From positions 1-64,000 of the forward strand of contig JAFIFX010000002.1 of NCBI GenBank assembly GCA_020831805.1: a stretch of 64,000 nucleotides of DNA, written 5' to 3'. This document shows, piece by piece, positions 56,169 through 64,000 of the stretch. Made by a program: the position numbers and the translations under genes. The first letter of the stretch is position 1, and every line of letters begins with the position of its first letter. The DNA is from Planctomycetota bacterium (lineage in GTDB: Bacteria > Planctomycetota > Phycisphaerae > Phycisphaerales > UBA1924). The notes beneath the pieces are model-generated. The model had not been told where the DNA came from. It saw nothing but the letters and a program-made list of their open reading frames with translations, and ran no database searches.

Positions 56169-57329
56169 ATGCCACGCACACGCCGCCTGCTCGCCCGGAG
56201 CCGCTCCGTTCTCGCGTTGATGGGGCTGGTCGCCGCCATCCCGGCTTCGGCCCAGACGCCACGGCCGCAGGATCCGCCGGCGGAGGTCCCGTACAGCAGT
56301 GAGCCGTTCGAGGTCGTGGTGCCTGTCGGGGAGGACGGGGATGGCGGGCACACGCTGGCGGGGACGGTCACGCTGCCCGATCCGGCCCGCTTCGGGGACG
56401 GGCCGCACCCGGGGGTGGTGCTGATCTCGGGATCGGGGCCGCAGAACCGGGACAGCGAGTTCTTCGGGCACCGGCCGTTTTTGGTGCTGGCGGACCGGTT
56501 GACACGGGCGGGGATCGCGGTGTTGCGGTACGACGACCGGGGGGTGGGGGCGTCCACCGGGGTGTTCGCGGAGGGGACGATCCCGCGCTTTGCGCACGAC
56601 GCGGCGGCCGCCGCGGCGGCGCTGCGGGCCCATCCCGGCGTCGACTCCGGGCGGGTCGGCCTGATCGGGCATTCCGAGGGCGGGACGGTCGCGCCGCTGG
56701 TCGCCGCGGAGCACCCCGAGACGGCGTTCATCGTCCTGCTCGCGGGGATGGGCGTGGGCGGGAAGGAGATCCTGCTGTACCAGTCGGCGCTGATGTACGA
56801 GCGCGGCGGGCAGCCGCGGGAATGGATCGAGGAGAACCGGCGCGTGCGGTCGGAGCTGTTCGACGCGGTCGCGGCCGGGCTGGCGGAAGACGAACTGCGT
56901 CCGCTGGTGCGGGCGCTGGTCGACCAGGAGATGACCCACATCCAGAACGAGGACGGGCGGGAGCGGATGGTCGGGATGCTCATCGGGCAGTTCGCGAACC
57001 CCTGGATCCGCGGGTTTGTCTCCATCGACCCGGCGGAGGCGTTGCGGCGTGTGCGGGTTCCGGTGCTGGCGCTCAACGGCACGCTGGACACGCAGGTGCC
57101 CGCGGACATGAACCTGGACGGGATCGAGCGGGCCCTGGCCGAGGGGCCGTGCCCGTCGGCGACGATTGTCCGGCTGCCGGGGCTGAATCACCTCTTTCAG
57201 CCGGCGGAGACCGGGATGCTCGGCGAGTACGGGGCGATCGAGACGACCTTCGACGAGGCGACGATGGGGCTGATCGCGGGGTGGATCAAAGCGGTTGCGG
57301 GCAGGTCACCGAACAAATCTCCAGAGTGA
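56169..57329 (+). CDS. Exported alpha/beta hydrolase
   Basis: GVVLISGSGPQNRD, YDDRGVGAS, GLIGHSEGGTVAPLVA; signal peptide. Confidence 0.85.
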   Translation: MPRTRRLLARSRSVLALMGLVAAIPASAQTPRPQDPPAEVPYSSEPFEVVVPVGEDGDGGHTLAGTVTLPDPARFGDGPHPGVVLISGSGPQNRDSEFFGHRPFLVLADRLTRAGIAVLRYDDRGVGASTGVFAEGTIPRFAHDAAAAAAALRAHPGVDSGRVGLIGHSEGGTVAPLVAAEHPETAFIVLLAGMGVGGKEILLYQSALMYERGGQPREWIEENRRVRSELFDAVAAGLAEDELRPLVRALVDQEMTHIQNEDGRERMVGMLIGQFANPWIRGFVSIDPAEALRRVRVPVLALNGTLDTQVPADMNLDGIERALAEGPCPSATIVRLPGLNHLFQPAETGMLGEYGAIETTFDEATMGLIAGWIKAVAGRSPNKSPE

Positions 57330-57402
57330 GTTCAGCAAGAATTCCAGGATCCTGTGCCGCCACGACTGTTAGGTTTTTGGACTGTTGTGATACAGTGCCA
57401 GC

Positions 57403-57870
57403 ATGCCAAACCATGAACAGTACACCTTGTCGATCGTTGCTTCGTCGTTCTCTTGGATCGCGGCTCTCGGGATCCCGGTGGTACTTTTCCTTGGTCGGAT
57501 CACTTTTCTGATGTGGGCGTCACGGCTCAGTGATGACGAGAAATCTTTGCTCGCTACCGTCTACGCCACCGACTACCAGACGATCGCAATGGAGCGTGCG
57601 ATGGGCATCATGGACCATCTGGTAATCAATAAAGTATCAATCTACCCATGGAAGGAGAGCGATGGTACCGAACCCGCATTGCACAAAGACGAAAGGACGC
57701 ACTGGATTTCAGTCTTTGAGCGACTTTGCGAGCGCGGGTACTTTACAAGGACTGGAAGAGACATCTACAGGATGACCGGTCGCGGTGCTGAAGCGGCAAA
57801 GTCCGCTGGGCTACCCAGAAATTTTGAAGCCGAGCGGGAACAGTTGCTCTCTGGAATCTTGACTGGTTGA
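57403..57870 (+). CDS. Hypothetical protein with N-terminal TM segment
   Basis: AT-richer ORF; MPNHEQYTLSIVASSFSWIAALGIPVVLFLGRITFLMW; C-terminal winged-helix-like stretch. Confidence 0.5.
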   Translation: MPNHEQYTLSIVASSFSWIAALGIPVVLFLGRITFLMWASRLSDDEKSLLATVYATDYQTIAMERAMGIMDHLVINKVSIYPWKESDGTEPALHKDERTHWISVFERLCERGYFTRTGRDIYRMTGRGAEAAKSAGLPRNFEAEREQLLSGILTG

Positions 57871-57945
57871 GTGCCATTCAGGAATCAGAGGCTTGCTCCA
57901 CAGCGCCACGATCAGAAATGAAGAGTCACTGGGAGTGAGCCGGGC

Positions 57946-59334
57946 TCAGAGCACCGTGCCGGTCAGCAGCACCACGGCGGTGGTGAAGTAGATCAGCAGC
58001 CCGCTGACATCCATCAGGGTGGCGATCAGGGGCGTGCTCGAGGTGGCCGGGTCGATCTTGATGCGGACCATGAGGATCGGCAGCAGCGAGCCGATGAGGG
58101 TGGCCCAGGTCACGATCATCACCACGGCGGTGCCGATGGCGAAGCCCACGCGGATGGGCGCGTCGGTCTGGACGAAGCCGAGTTGCGAGGCGACGGCCAC
58201 GGTCAGGAAGCCGAGCATGCCGAGCAGCGACCCCAGGCCGATGCCGGTGACCAGTTCCTTGCGGGCGACGCGCCACCAGTCGGAGGTGGAGATGTCGCCG
58301 ACGGAGAGGGCGCGGACGAGCATGGTGGCGGCCTGCGAGCCGGTGTTCCCGCCGCAGGAGATGACCAGGGGGATGAACAGGGCCAGGACGACGGCCTTCT
58401 CGAGGGTTTCCTCGAAGCGGCTGATGACGCCGATGGTGCCGACCTGCATGATGAAGAGCATGGCGAGCCAGACGCCGCGTTTGCGGAGCATCTCGACCGT
58501 GCCGGTGGACATGTAGGGCATGTCCAGGGCGGACATGCCGCCGAGCTTGTGGACATCCTCGGTGAACTCGGCCTCGGCGACATCGGCGATGTCGTCCACC
58601 GTGACGATGCCCACGAGCAGGCCGAGCGAGTCGATGACGGGCAGGGCGGTGCGGTCGTAGCGGGCCATCTTGCGGACGGCCTCTTCGCGGTCATCGTCGG
58701 CGCGGAGTGCGAGGAACTCGTTGTCCATCAGATCGCTGATCAGCGCGTCGGTATCGGCGAGCAGCAGCTTGCGGATGTGGATGTCATCGATCAGCGTGCC
58801 GTCCTTGTCGGCGACATAGACCCAGTGGATGGTCTCGGCGTCGTGGCCGTAGCGGCGGATGTGATCCAGGGCCCGGGCGACGGACCAGTCCGAGCGGACG
58901 CGGACATAGTCCGGCGTCATGATGCGGCCGACGGATTCGGCGTGGTAGCCCAGGATGGCCTGGGTGATCTTGCGGTTGAGCGGGCTGAACCGCCCGATGA
59001 GCTGGCTGGCCACCTCGACGGGCAGCTCGTCGAGGACCGCGGCGCGGTCGTCGGGGTCCATGGACTCGATCAGCTTGGCGGCCCGCTCGTCGCCGAGTTC
59101 CTCGAGCAGGTGCTCCTGCTGCTCGGCGGACAGCTCCGCGAAGGCGTCGGCCGCGAGTTGGCGGGGCAGCACTCGGAAGGCGATGATCGCCTCGTCGTGG
59201 TCGAGGCTGTCAACCAGGTCGGCGATGTCGGCCGGTTCGAGGTTGGCCAGGGCGTCGCGGACCTGCCGGAACGACCTCTGGGCGATGAGCGCCTTGAGTT
59301 CCGGCTCGAGCAGCAGCGTGGTGGGTGAGCCCAT
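57946..59334 (-). CDS. mgtE: Magnesium transporter MgtE
   Basis: MgtE_N repeats, CBS pair, VLALFIPLVISCGGNTGSQAATMLVRAL. Confidence 0.95.
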   Translation of the reverse strand: MGSPTTLLLEPELKALIAQRSFRQVRDALANLEPADIADLVDSLDHDEAIIAFRVLPRQLAADAFAELSAEQQEHLLEELGDERAAKLIESMDPDDRAAVLDELPVEVASQLIGRFSPLNRKITQAILGYHAESVGRIMTPDYVRVRSDWSVARALDHIRRYGHDAETIHWVYVADKDGTLIDDIHIRKLLLADTDALISDLMDNEFLALRADDDREEAVRKMARYDRTALPVIDSLGLLVGIVTVDDIADVAEAEFTEDVHKLGGMSALDMPYMSTGTVEMLRKRGVWLAMLFIMQVGTIGVISRFEETLEKAVVLALFIPLVISCGGNTGSQAATMLVRALSVGDISTSDWWRVARKELVTGIGLGSLLGMLGFLTVAVASQLGFVQTDAPIRVGFAIGTAVVMIVTWATLIGSLLPILMVRIKIDPATSSTPLIATLMDVSGLLIYFTTAVVLLTGTVL

Positions 59335-59361
59335 GAGGGATCATGATACGCGGGCGGGCGG

Positions 59362-60897
59362 TCAGGCCCCTTCGGCGTGGATCCCCGGGCTGCGCTCGTG
59401 GTGAATCTTCTCGGCGGTGCGGCGGATGCCCCCGAGCATGCCGCGGAAAACGATGTGGTGGAGCGGCAGGACGCTGTACCAGTACAGGATGCCGAGCAGG
59501 CCCTTGGGGCGGAACCGGGCGGACATGGTCAGGTCGCATCGCGCCTCGGGGCGTTGTTCATCCGGCCGGATGCGGAAGGTCAGCATGGCCTCGCCGGGCA
59601 GCTTCATCTCGGCGCGGAGCGCGAGCAGGCGGTCGCGTTCGAGGCCGACCACGCGCCAGAAGTCCAGTGCTTCGCCGAAGGCGACCTGCTCGGGGTGGCG
59701 TCGGCCGCGTCGGAGGCCGGGCCCACCGACGGCCTTGTCCATCCAGCCGCGGACGCGCCAGAGCCATTGGGCGGCGTACCAGCCGTGGCCCCCGCCGATC
59801 CGGCAGATCGCGCGGTACACGGCGTCCGCCGGGGCGTCGATGACGACCGACCGTTCGTCCTGGTAGCTGGTCCCGCCGGCCCAGTCCGGGTCGCCCGGCA
59901 CCACGCCGGCGGACGACCAGACGGTCTCGATCTCCCGGGCGTTGGTGCGGCTGACCGCCAGGCGGACGGCCTCTCGCGTGCCCAGGCGTTCGCGGGGCAG
60001 CAGGCGGTCCATCGCGTCGGTGGTCACGACGACGCGGTTGCGCAGGCCCTCGGCGAGCGGGCGGGCGATGGCGGGGGTGACGGGGGTCACCAGGCCGATC
60101 CAGAGCGAGCTGAGTTTCGGGGTCAGCACCGGCAGAGGGATGATGATCCGCCGGCGCAGGCCGAGTTCCGCGGCGGTGATCTGCATCATCTCGGCGTAGG
60201 GCAGAACATCCGGGCCGCCGATCTCGATGACCTGCCCGGTGGTTTCAGGCTTCTCCAGGCAGGCGACCAGGTCGGTGAGCACATCGCGGATGGCGATCGG
60301 CTGGCACTCGGTGCGGACCCAGCGCGGGGTGGTCATGACGGGCAGCCGCTCGGTCAGGTAGCGCAGGATCTCGAAGGAGACCGAGCCGGATCCGATGATC
60401 ACCGCGGCGCGGAGCACGGTGACGGGGATGCCCGTGACGCCCAGGGCCGACTCGACTTCGCGCCGGGAGGCGAGGTGCTCGGAAAGGTCCTCGCCCGCGC
60501 CGCCGAGGCCGCCGAGATAGATGATGCGTTCGACGCCCGCTTGACTGGCGGCCCGGGCGAACGCCTCGGCGAGTTCGCGGTCCTGGCGGGCGAAATCGGC
60601 GTGCTTGCCGGCGCCGCCCATGGAATGGATGAGGTAGTACGCGACGCGGCAGCCCCGCATCGCGTCGGCCAGTGCCTGCACATCGTTCACATCGCCCGGG
60701 CAGACACGCACGCGCGGGTCGACCGACCAGGTGCGCGTGTCGAGCTTGCGCGGCGAGCGGGCGTAGCAGCGCACGGCGTAGCCGGCATCGAGCAGGCGGG
60801 GCACGAGCCGACCGCCGACATAGCCCGTGGCGCCAGTGACGAAGACGGGGGCGCTGTCGTGGTGGGCGTGGCTTTGGTTGAATTCTTCGTGTTCCAC
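59362..60897 (-). CDS. NAD(P)-binding SDR-type protein with DUF2867-like C-terminus
   Basis: VFVTGATGYVGGRLVPRLLDAGYAVRCYARSP; C-term WRVVGLERDRLLALRAEMKLPGEAML. Confidence 0.85.
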   Translation of the reverse strand: MEHEEFNQSHAHHDSAPVFVTGATGYVGGRLVPRLLDAGYAVRCYARSPRKLDTRTWSVDPRVRVCPGDVNDVQALADAMRGCRVAYYLIHSMGGAGKHADFARQDRELAEAFARAASQAGVERIIYLGGLGGAGEDLSEHLASRREVESALGVTGIPVTVLRAAVIIGSGSVSFEILRYLTERLPVMTTPRWVRTECQPIAIRDVLTDLVACLEKPETTGQVIEIGGPDVLPYAEMMQITAAELGLRRRIIIPLPVLTPKLSSLWIGLVTPVTPAIARPLAEGLRNRVVVTTDAMDRLLPRERLGTREAVRLAVSRTNAREIETVWSSAGVVPGDPDWAGGTSYQDERSVVIDAPADAVYRAICRIGGGHGWYAAQWLWRVRGWMDKAVGGPGLRRGRRHPEQVAFGEALDFWRVVGLERDRLLALRAEMKLPGEAMLTFRIRPDEQRPEARCDLTMSARFRPKGLLGILYWYSVLPLHHIVFRGMLGGIRRTAEKIHHERSPGIHAEGA

Positions 60898-60901
60898 TGG
60901 C

Positions 60902-61231
60902 CTAGGGCTCCCGGCGGGCAGCGTACCACACCCGAGTCAGCGGCAGCCCGAGCAGGCGTCCGATCAGGCGGGCGGGCAAGGTGGCGCGAGCCCCGCCTCG
61001 GCCGGTTCCGCCCAAGACCGCCCGCCAGCGAGTCCCGACATGGATCTCGATATGCTGAAACTCGGCGAGTCTGCCCAGAGGGGCCTGCAGGCATCGGAAA
61101 TCCCTGCCGATGCGCCGGGCGTTGCGGATGTTCTCGACCACAATCCGCGGTTCGCCGCCTTCGCCGATGATGACGAAGGAATCGTCGCCGCGCCGTGCTT
61201 CGACGCGGCCTTCGAAGGCGAGGTGACTCAC
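60902..61231 (-). CDS. Hypothetical protein
   Basis: GTG start overlapping upstream stop (GTGA); SHLAFEGRVEARRGDDSFVIIGEGGEPRIVVENIRN. Confidence 0.45.
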   Translation of the reverse strand: MSHLAFEGRVEARRGDDSFVIIGEGGEPRIVVENIRNARRIGRDFRCLQAPLGRLAEFQHIEIHVGTRWRAVLGGTGRGGARATLPARLIGRLLGLPLTRVWYAARREP

Positions 61232-61437
61232 TCCTCTGCGCCGTCTCGCGTGCGGATGCGCATGGTCCCGTTGAGCGTCCATTCCGCCCGTTCGGCGCCG
61301 TTGCCGGTGCCCGAGGGGACGCCGACGGTCATGTTGTCGAAGTCGTAGGTGATCTCGGCGTTGCGCCCGGTCAGCCGGTCATACAAGCCGATGGCCAGGT
61401 CCGGCCAGGTCTTAGTGTGCTCATTCTGCTCTGCCAT
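61228..61437 (-). CDS. Small hypothetical protein (69 aa)
   Basis: MAEQNEHTKTWPDLAIGLYDRLTGRNAEITYDFDNMTVGVPSGTGNGAERAEWTLNGTMRIRTRDGAEE; SD GGAGG upstream. Confidence 0.6.
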   Translation of the reverse strand: MAEQNEHTKTWPDLAIGLYDRLTGRNAEITYDFDNMTVGVPSGTGNGAERAEWTLNGTMRIRTRDGAEE

Positions 61438-61529
61438 GGGAAGCCTCCTTGTGTGTGATTCAGGTTGGCTTCGTTCCCGGCGGGCTTGCGGATTCGGGCC
61501 CGGCGTGGAACGGGTCCGGGGCGGCCGGT

Positions 61530-62270
61530 TCAAGGGGTCTGTTCGTACCCGGTTTCTGCGTCGGTGGCGGGTTGCTCGGGCGACTCGCGTCCCTCGTCGG
61601 TGATGATCGCCGGGATGTCACGCTGCGGCAGCTTGCGGTACACATCGTTGACGCCGTTGATGACAAACTGCACGGCGATGACCGAGAGGATCAGCCCGAA
61701 GAGCTTGGTGACGATGTCCTTGCCGGTCTCGCCGAGGAAGCGGACGAGGACCTTGGAATGGATCATCGCGTAGTAGGTGGTCCCCGTGGTGATGAGGATG
61801 GCCAGGAACACCAGGCCGACATGCCAGATGCTGGGGGCTTCGCTGGTGAGGATCATGACGGTGGCGATCGAGCCGGGGCCGCTGATGAAGGGGATGGCCA
61901 GGGGGATGATGGAGACATCCTGGGCCGGGCCGGCCTTGGCGGCTTCGGGGCCGTCCTCGGCGACTTCCTCTCCCTCGTCGCGACCCTTGCGGATCATGCC
62001 CATGGCGATGCCGAACAGGATGATGCCGCCCGCGATGCGGAAGGCCTCGATGGTGATGCCGAAGAGTTGGAAGATCACGCCGCCGAGCAGGGCGAAGGTG
62101 AGGAAGATGCCGGTGGAGACGAGCGCCGCCCGCTTGGCGGTCTCCTTCCGGCGTGCGTCGCTGGCGCGCGGCAGCAGCGACATGAAGACGAACGCCGTCG
62201 TCAGCGGGTTGACGATGACGAAGATCGCCGCGATGGTGATCAGGAGGTACTCGAAGGCGGAGAGGATCAT
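61530..62270 (-). CDS. MarC family integral membrane protein
   Basis: FVIVNPLTTAFVFMSLLP, FGIAMGMIRKG, MarC-like topology. Confidence 0.88.
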   Translation of the reverse strand: MILSAFEYLLITIAAIFVIVNPLTTAFVFMSLLPRASDARRKETAKRAALVSTGIFLTFALLGGVIFQLFGITIEAFRIAGGIILFGIAMGMIRKGRDEGEEVAEDGPEAAKAGPAQDVSIIPLAIPFISGPGSIATVMILTSEAPSIWHVGLVFLAILITTGTTYYAMIHSKVLVRFLGETGKDIVTKLFGLILSVIAVQFVINGVNDVYRKLPQRDIPAIITDEGRESPEQPATDAETGYEQTP

Positions 62271-62327
62271 GGTGGTATGGTGGGTCCGTGGGAAAGAGGT
62301 TGAGGGCCGCGGCGGGCCGCGGGCGGG

Positions 62328-64000
62328 TCAGCCGGCCGCGAGCGCGTGGGCGCCGAGGGCCGCGGCGTCGGCTTCGAGCGTACGCCTCGCCTCGGTGTCC
62401 AGCCCGTCGAGCAGGCCGAGGCGTTCGTAGGTGCGCAGGAGGGATTCGGCCTCCAGCCCGCGGTAGACCGACGCCGCGTCGACGATCGGGCGGCCGAGGA
62501 TCTCCTCCAGATCGGCCTGGGTGTAGACCGGCTTCTCGGCGGCGGTGGTCCGCGTGCCGTACTGATTGAGGTTCGAGGCGAAGATCCCCGCGGCCGAGAC
62601 GGGCAGGAAGTCCTCGTACCGCAGGCCCTCGAAGCGGACGAGCCCGTCGGCGATCAGGCGGGTCAGGTCGGTTGTGCTGATCGATCCCGCCGCGTCGATC
62701 CCGGCGCGGGTCGGCTCGTAGCGGGCGTGGACCAGGCCGGCGGCGACGAGTTCGGGCAGCGTCTTGGGGAAGCGGTCGAAGGCGGCGGCGTACATCCGCT
62801 CGTAGGTATCGAAGTCGCGGGTGACCAGACCGGGGTCGGCGGCCTTGGCCTTCTCGACCTCGGCCAGGCAATCGTCGTAGAGCGTGCGGCCCTTGGGCGT
62901 GGTGGCGTAGCCGCGCTGCTCGATCTCGCCGAAGCGGGCGGTGTGCACCGTGTCGAGTGCGGCGCCGTCGGGGTTGGTGAAGGTCACCGGCTCGGTCAGG
63001 GCCTTGTAGGCGTCCTGGCGAAGGAGCACGGGGGTATCCTCGCTGGGGCCCTCGGTCGAGTCCTTGAAGCCGGCGTGGGGCAGGCGGGACAGATCCAGGT
63101 CGGGCTGCTTGAGCCGCTCGGCAAAGGCGTTGACCAGCCGGGCGATGTCCGCGGGGGTCGCGTCGGCGCGGCCGAACGCGGCGATGGCGTCCGGGGTCAG
63201 GTGGCGGAAGAGCAGGCGCATCGCGTGTGCGTCGCTGCGTGCGGCCAGGCGGGTGAGGCTGACCATGGCCCGATTCCGCAGCATGGCCTCGTCGGATTCG
63301 CCCATGCAGAAGCGCATGGCCGCGGTGTAGAGGTCCATGCAGAAGGTGTTGGGCGTGAGGTGGTTGAGGTGGTGCGAGCGGAAGCAGGCGATGTCCGCCG
63401 CGATCTTGAAGCCGGCGTCGCAGAGGTGCTTGTAGAGATCGTGGTCGCGGGCCTGGCCGGTCCATTTGAAGATATGGTCCGCGCCGGCGCGGATCAACGA
63501 GTCGGCGTCGTGCCGGTCGAGGCCGCCCTGCGCCTCGGCCTTCTCGATCAGGGCTTTGGCCGCGTCTGAAAAGACCTGACGGGTGGCGAGCAGGGCCTCG
63601 ATGCGCTGCTTCGTGGCGTCGTCGAAATAGTCGGTCAGCAGCAGCGAGGTGAACACGCGGTGCTCGGGGTTGATGGTCGAGCGGAAGGCGGTCGCGATGA
63701 TGGGCTGGCTCTTGGCCCCGACATTGGCCATGTCGTAGAAGTTGTGCGGCTCCATGGCGAAACAGGCGAAGAAGCGCCCGATCCAGCGGTACTCGTCCGG
63801 GCGGCCGATGCGGATGGCCCCGTGGCGCTCGCCGCTGGTCTTTTCGATCAGCTCATCGGTGATGGAAAAGCCCGGGTGGACGACGGCCAGCAGGTCGCAG
63901 ACGGCGCGGTTGCAGGCCCGGTTGACCAGCAGCGACTTGTCGTAGAGCGGGACCTCCTGCCCGAACATCCGCGAAAGCTCGGCGAAGAGGCGGTGCTGCA
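62328..64000 (-). CDS. DUF1338 / 2-oxoadipate dioxygenase/decarboxylase (HglS/YdcJ-like), partial at window edge
   Basis: RHGAIRIGRPDEYRWIGRFFACFAMEPHNFYDMANVGAKSQPIIATAFR, SHHLNHLTPN; frame stays open to the window end. Confidence 0.8.
   Translation of the reverse strand, partial: QHRLFAELSRMFGQEVPLYDKSLLVNRACNRAVCDLLAVVHPGFSITDELIEKTSGERHGAIRIGRPDEYRWIGRFFACFAMEPHNFYDMANVGAKSQPIIATAFRSTINPEHRVFTSLLLTDYFDDATKQRIEALLATRQVFSDAAKALIEKAEAQGGLDRHDADSLIRAGADHIFKWTGQARDHDLYKHLCDAGFKIAADIACFRSHHLNHLTPNTFCMDLYTAAMRFCMGESDEAMLRNRAMVSLTRLAARSDAHAMRLLFRHLTPDAIAAFGRADATPADIARLVNAFAERLKQPDLDLSRLPHAGFKDSTEGPSEDTPVLLRQDAYKALTEPVTFTNPDGAALDTVHTARFGEIEQRGYATTPKGRTLYDDCLAEVEKAKAADPGLVTRDFDTYERMYAAAFDRFPKTLPELVAAGLVHARYEPTRAGIDAAGSISTTDLTRLIADGLVRFEGLRYEDFLPVSAAGIFASNLNQYGTRTTAAEKPVYTQADLEEILGRPIVDAASVYRGLEAESLLRTYERLGLLDGLDTEARRTLEADAAALGAHALAAG

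Overview
High-GC bacterial chromosome segment. Proteins with dockerin-like C-termini, FG-GAP repeats, PEP-CTERM-like tails and expanded LuxR/HD-GYP families suggest Planctomycetota, probably Phycisphaerae (inference only, no search run). Housekeeping genes: ribBA, rsgA, rsmD, atpG, gpsA, mgtE, marC, a UvrD/REP helicase, a P1B-type ATPase and a DUF1338/HglS-like gene cut by the window edge. The accessory core is a ~15 kb minus-strand block (about 31.2-46.1 kb) of exported proteins: two FG-GAP/dockerin proteins, five Tat-signal right-handed beta-helix paralogs, two copies of a WGENIGWIN-repeat dockerin protein sharing an exact 611-bp duplication, and a trypsin-like dockerin protease. Other leads: an AT-richer orphan DinG/XPD-like helicase fused to a PD-(D/E)XK-like domain (26.4-28.9 kb), a candidate structured ncRNA with its own promoter and terminator (~6.94-7.15 kb), a 55-aa ORF below the ORF-track cutoff (30.0 kb), and several enzymes with degenerate active sites. 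No rRNA, tRNA, CRISPR array or transposase was recognised by eye.
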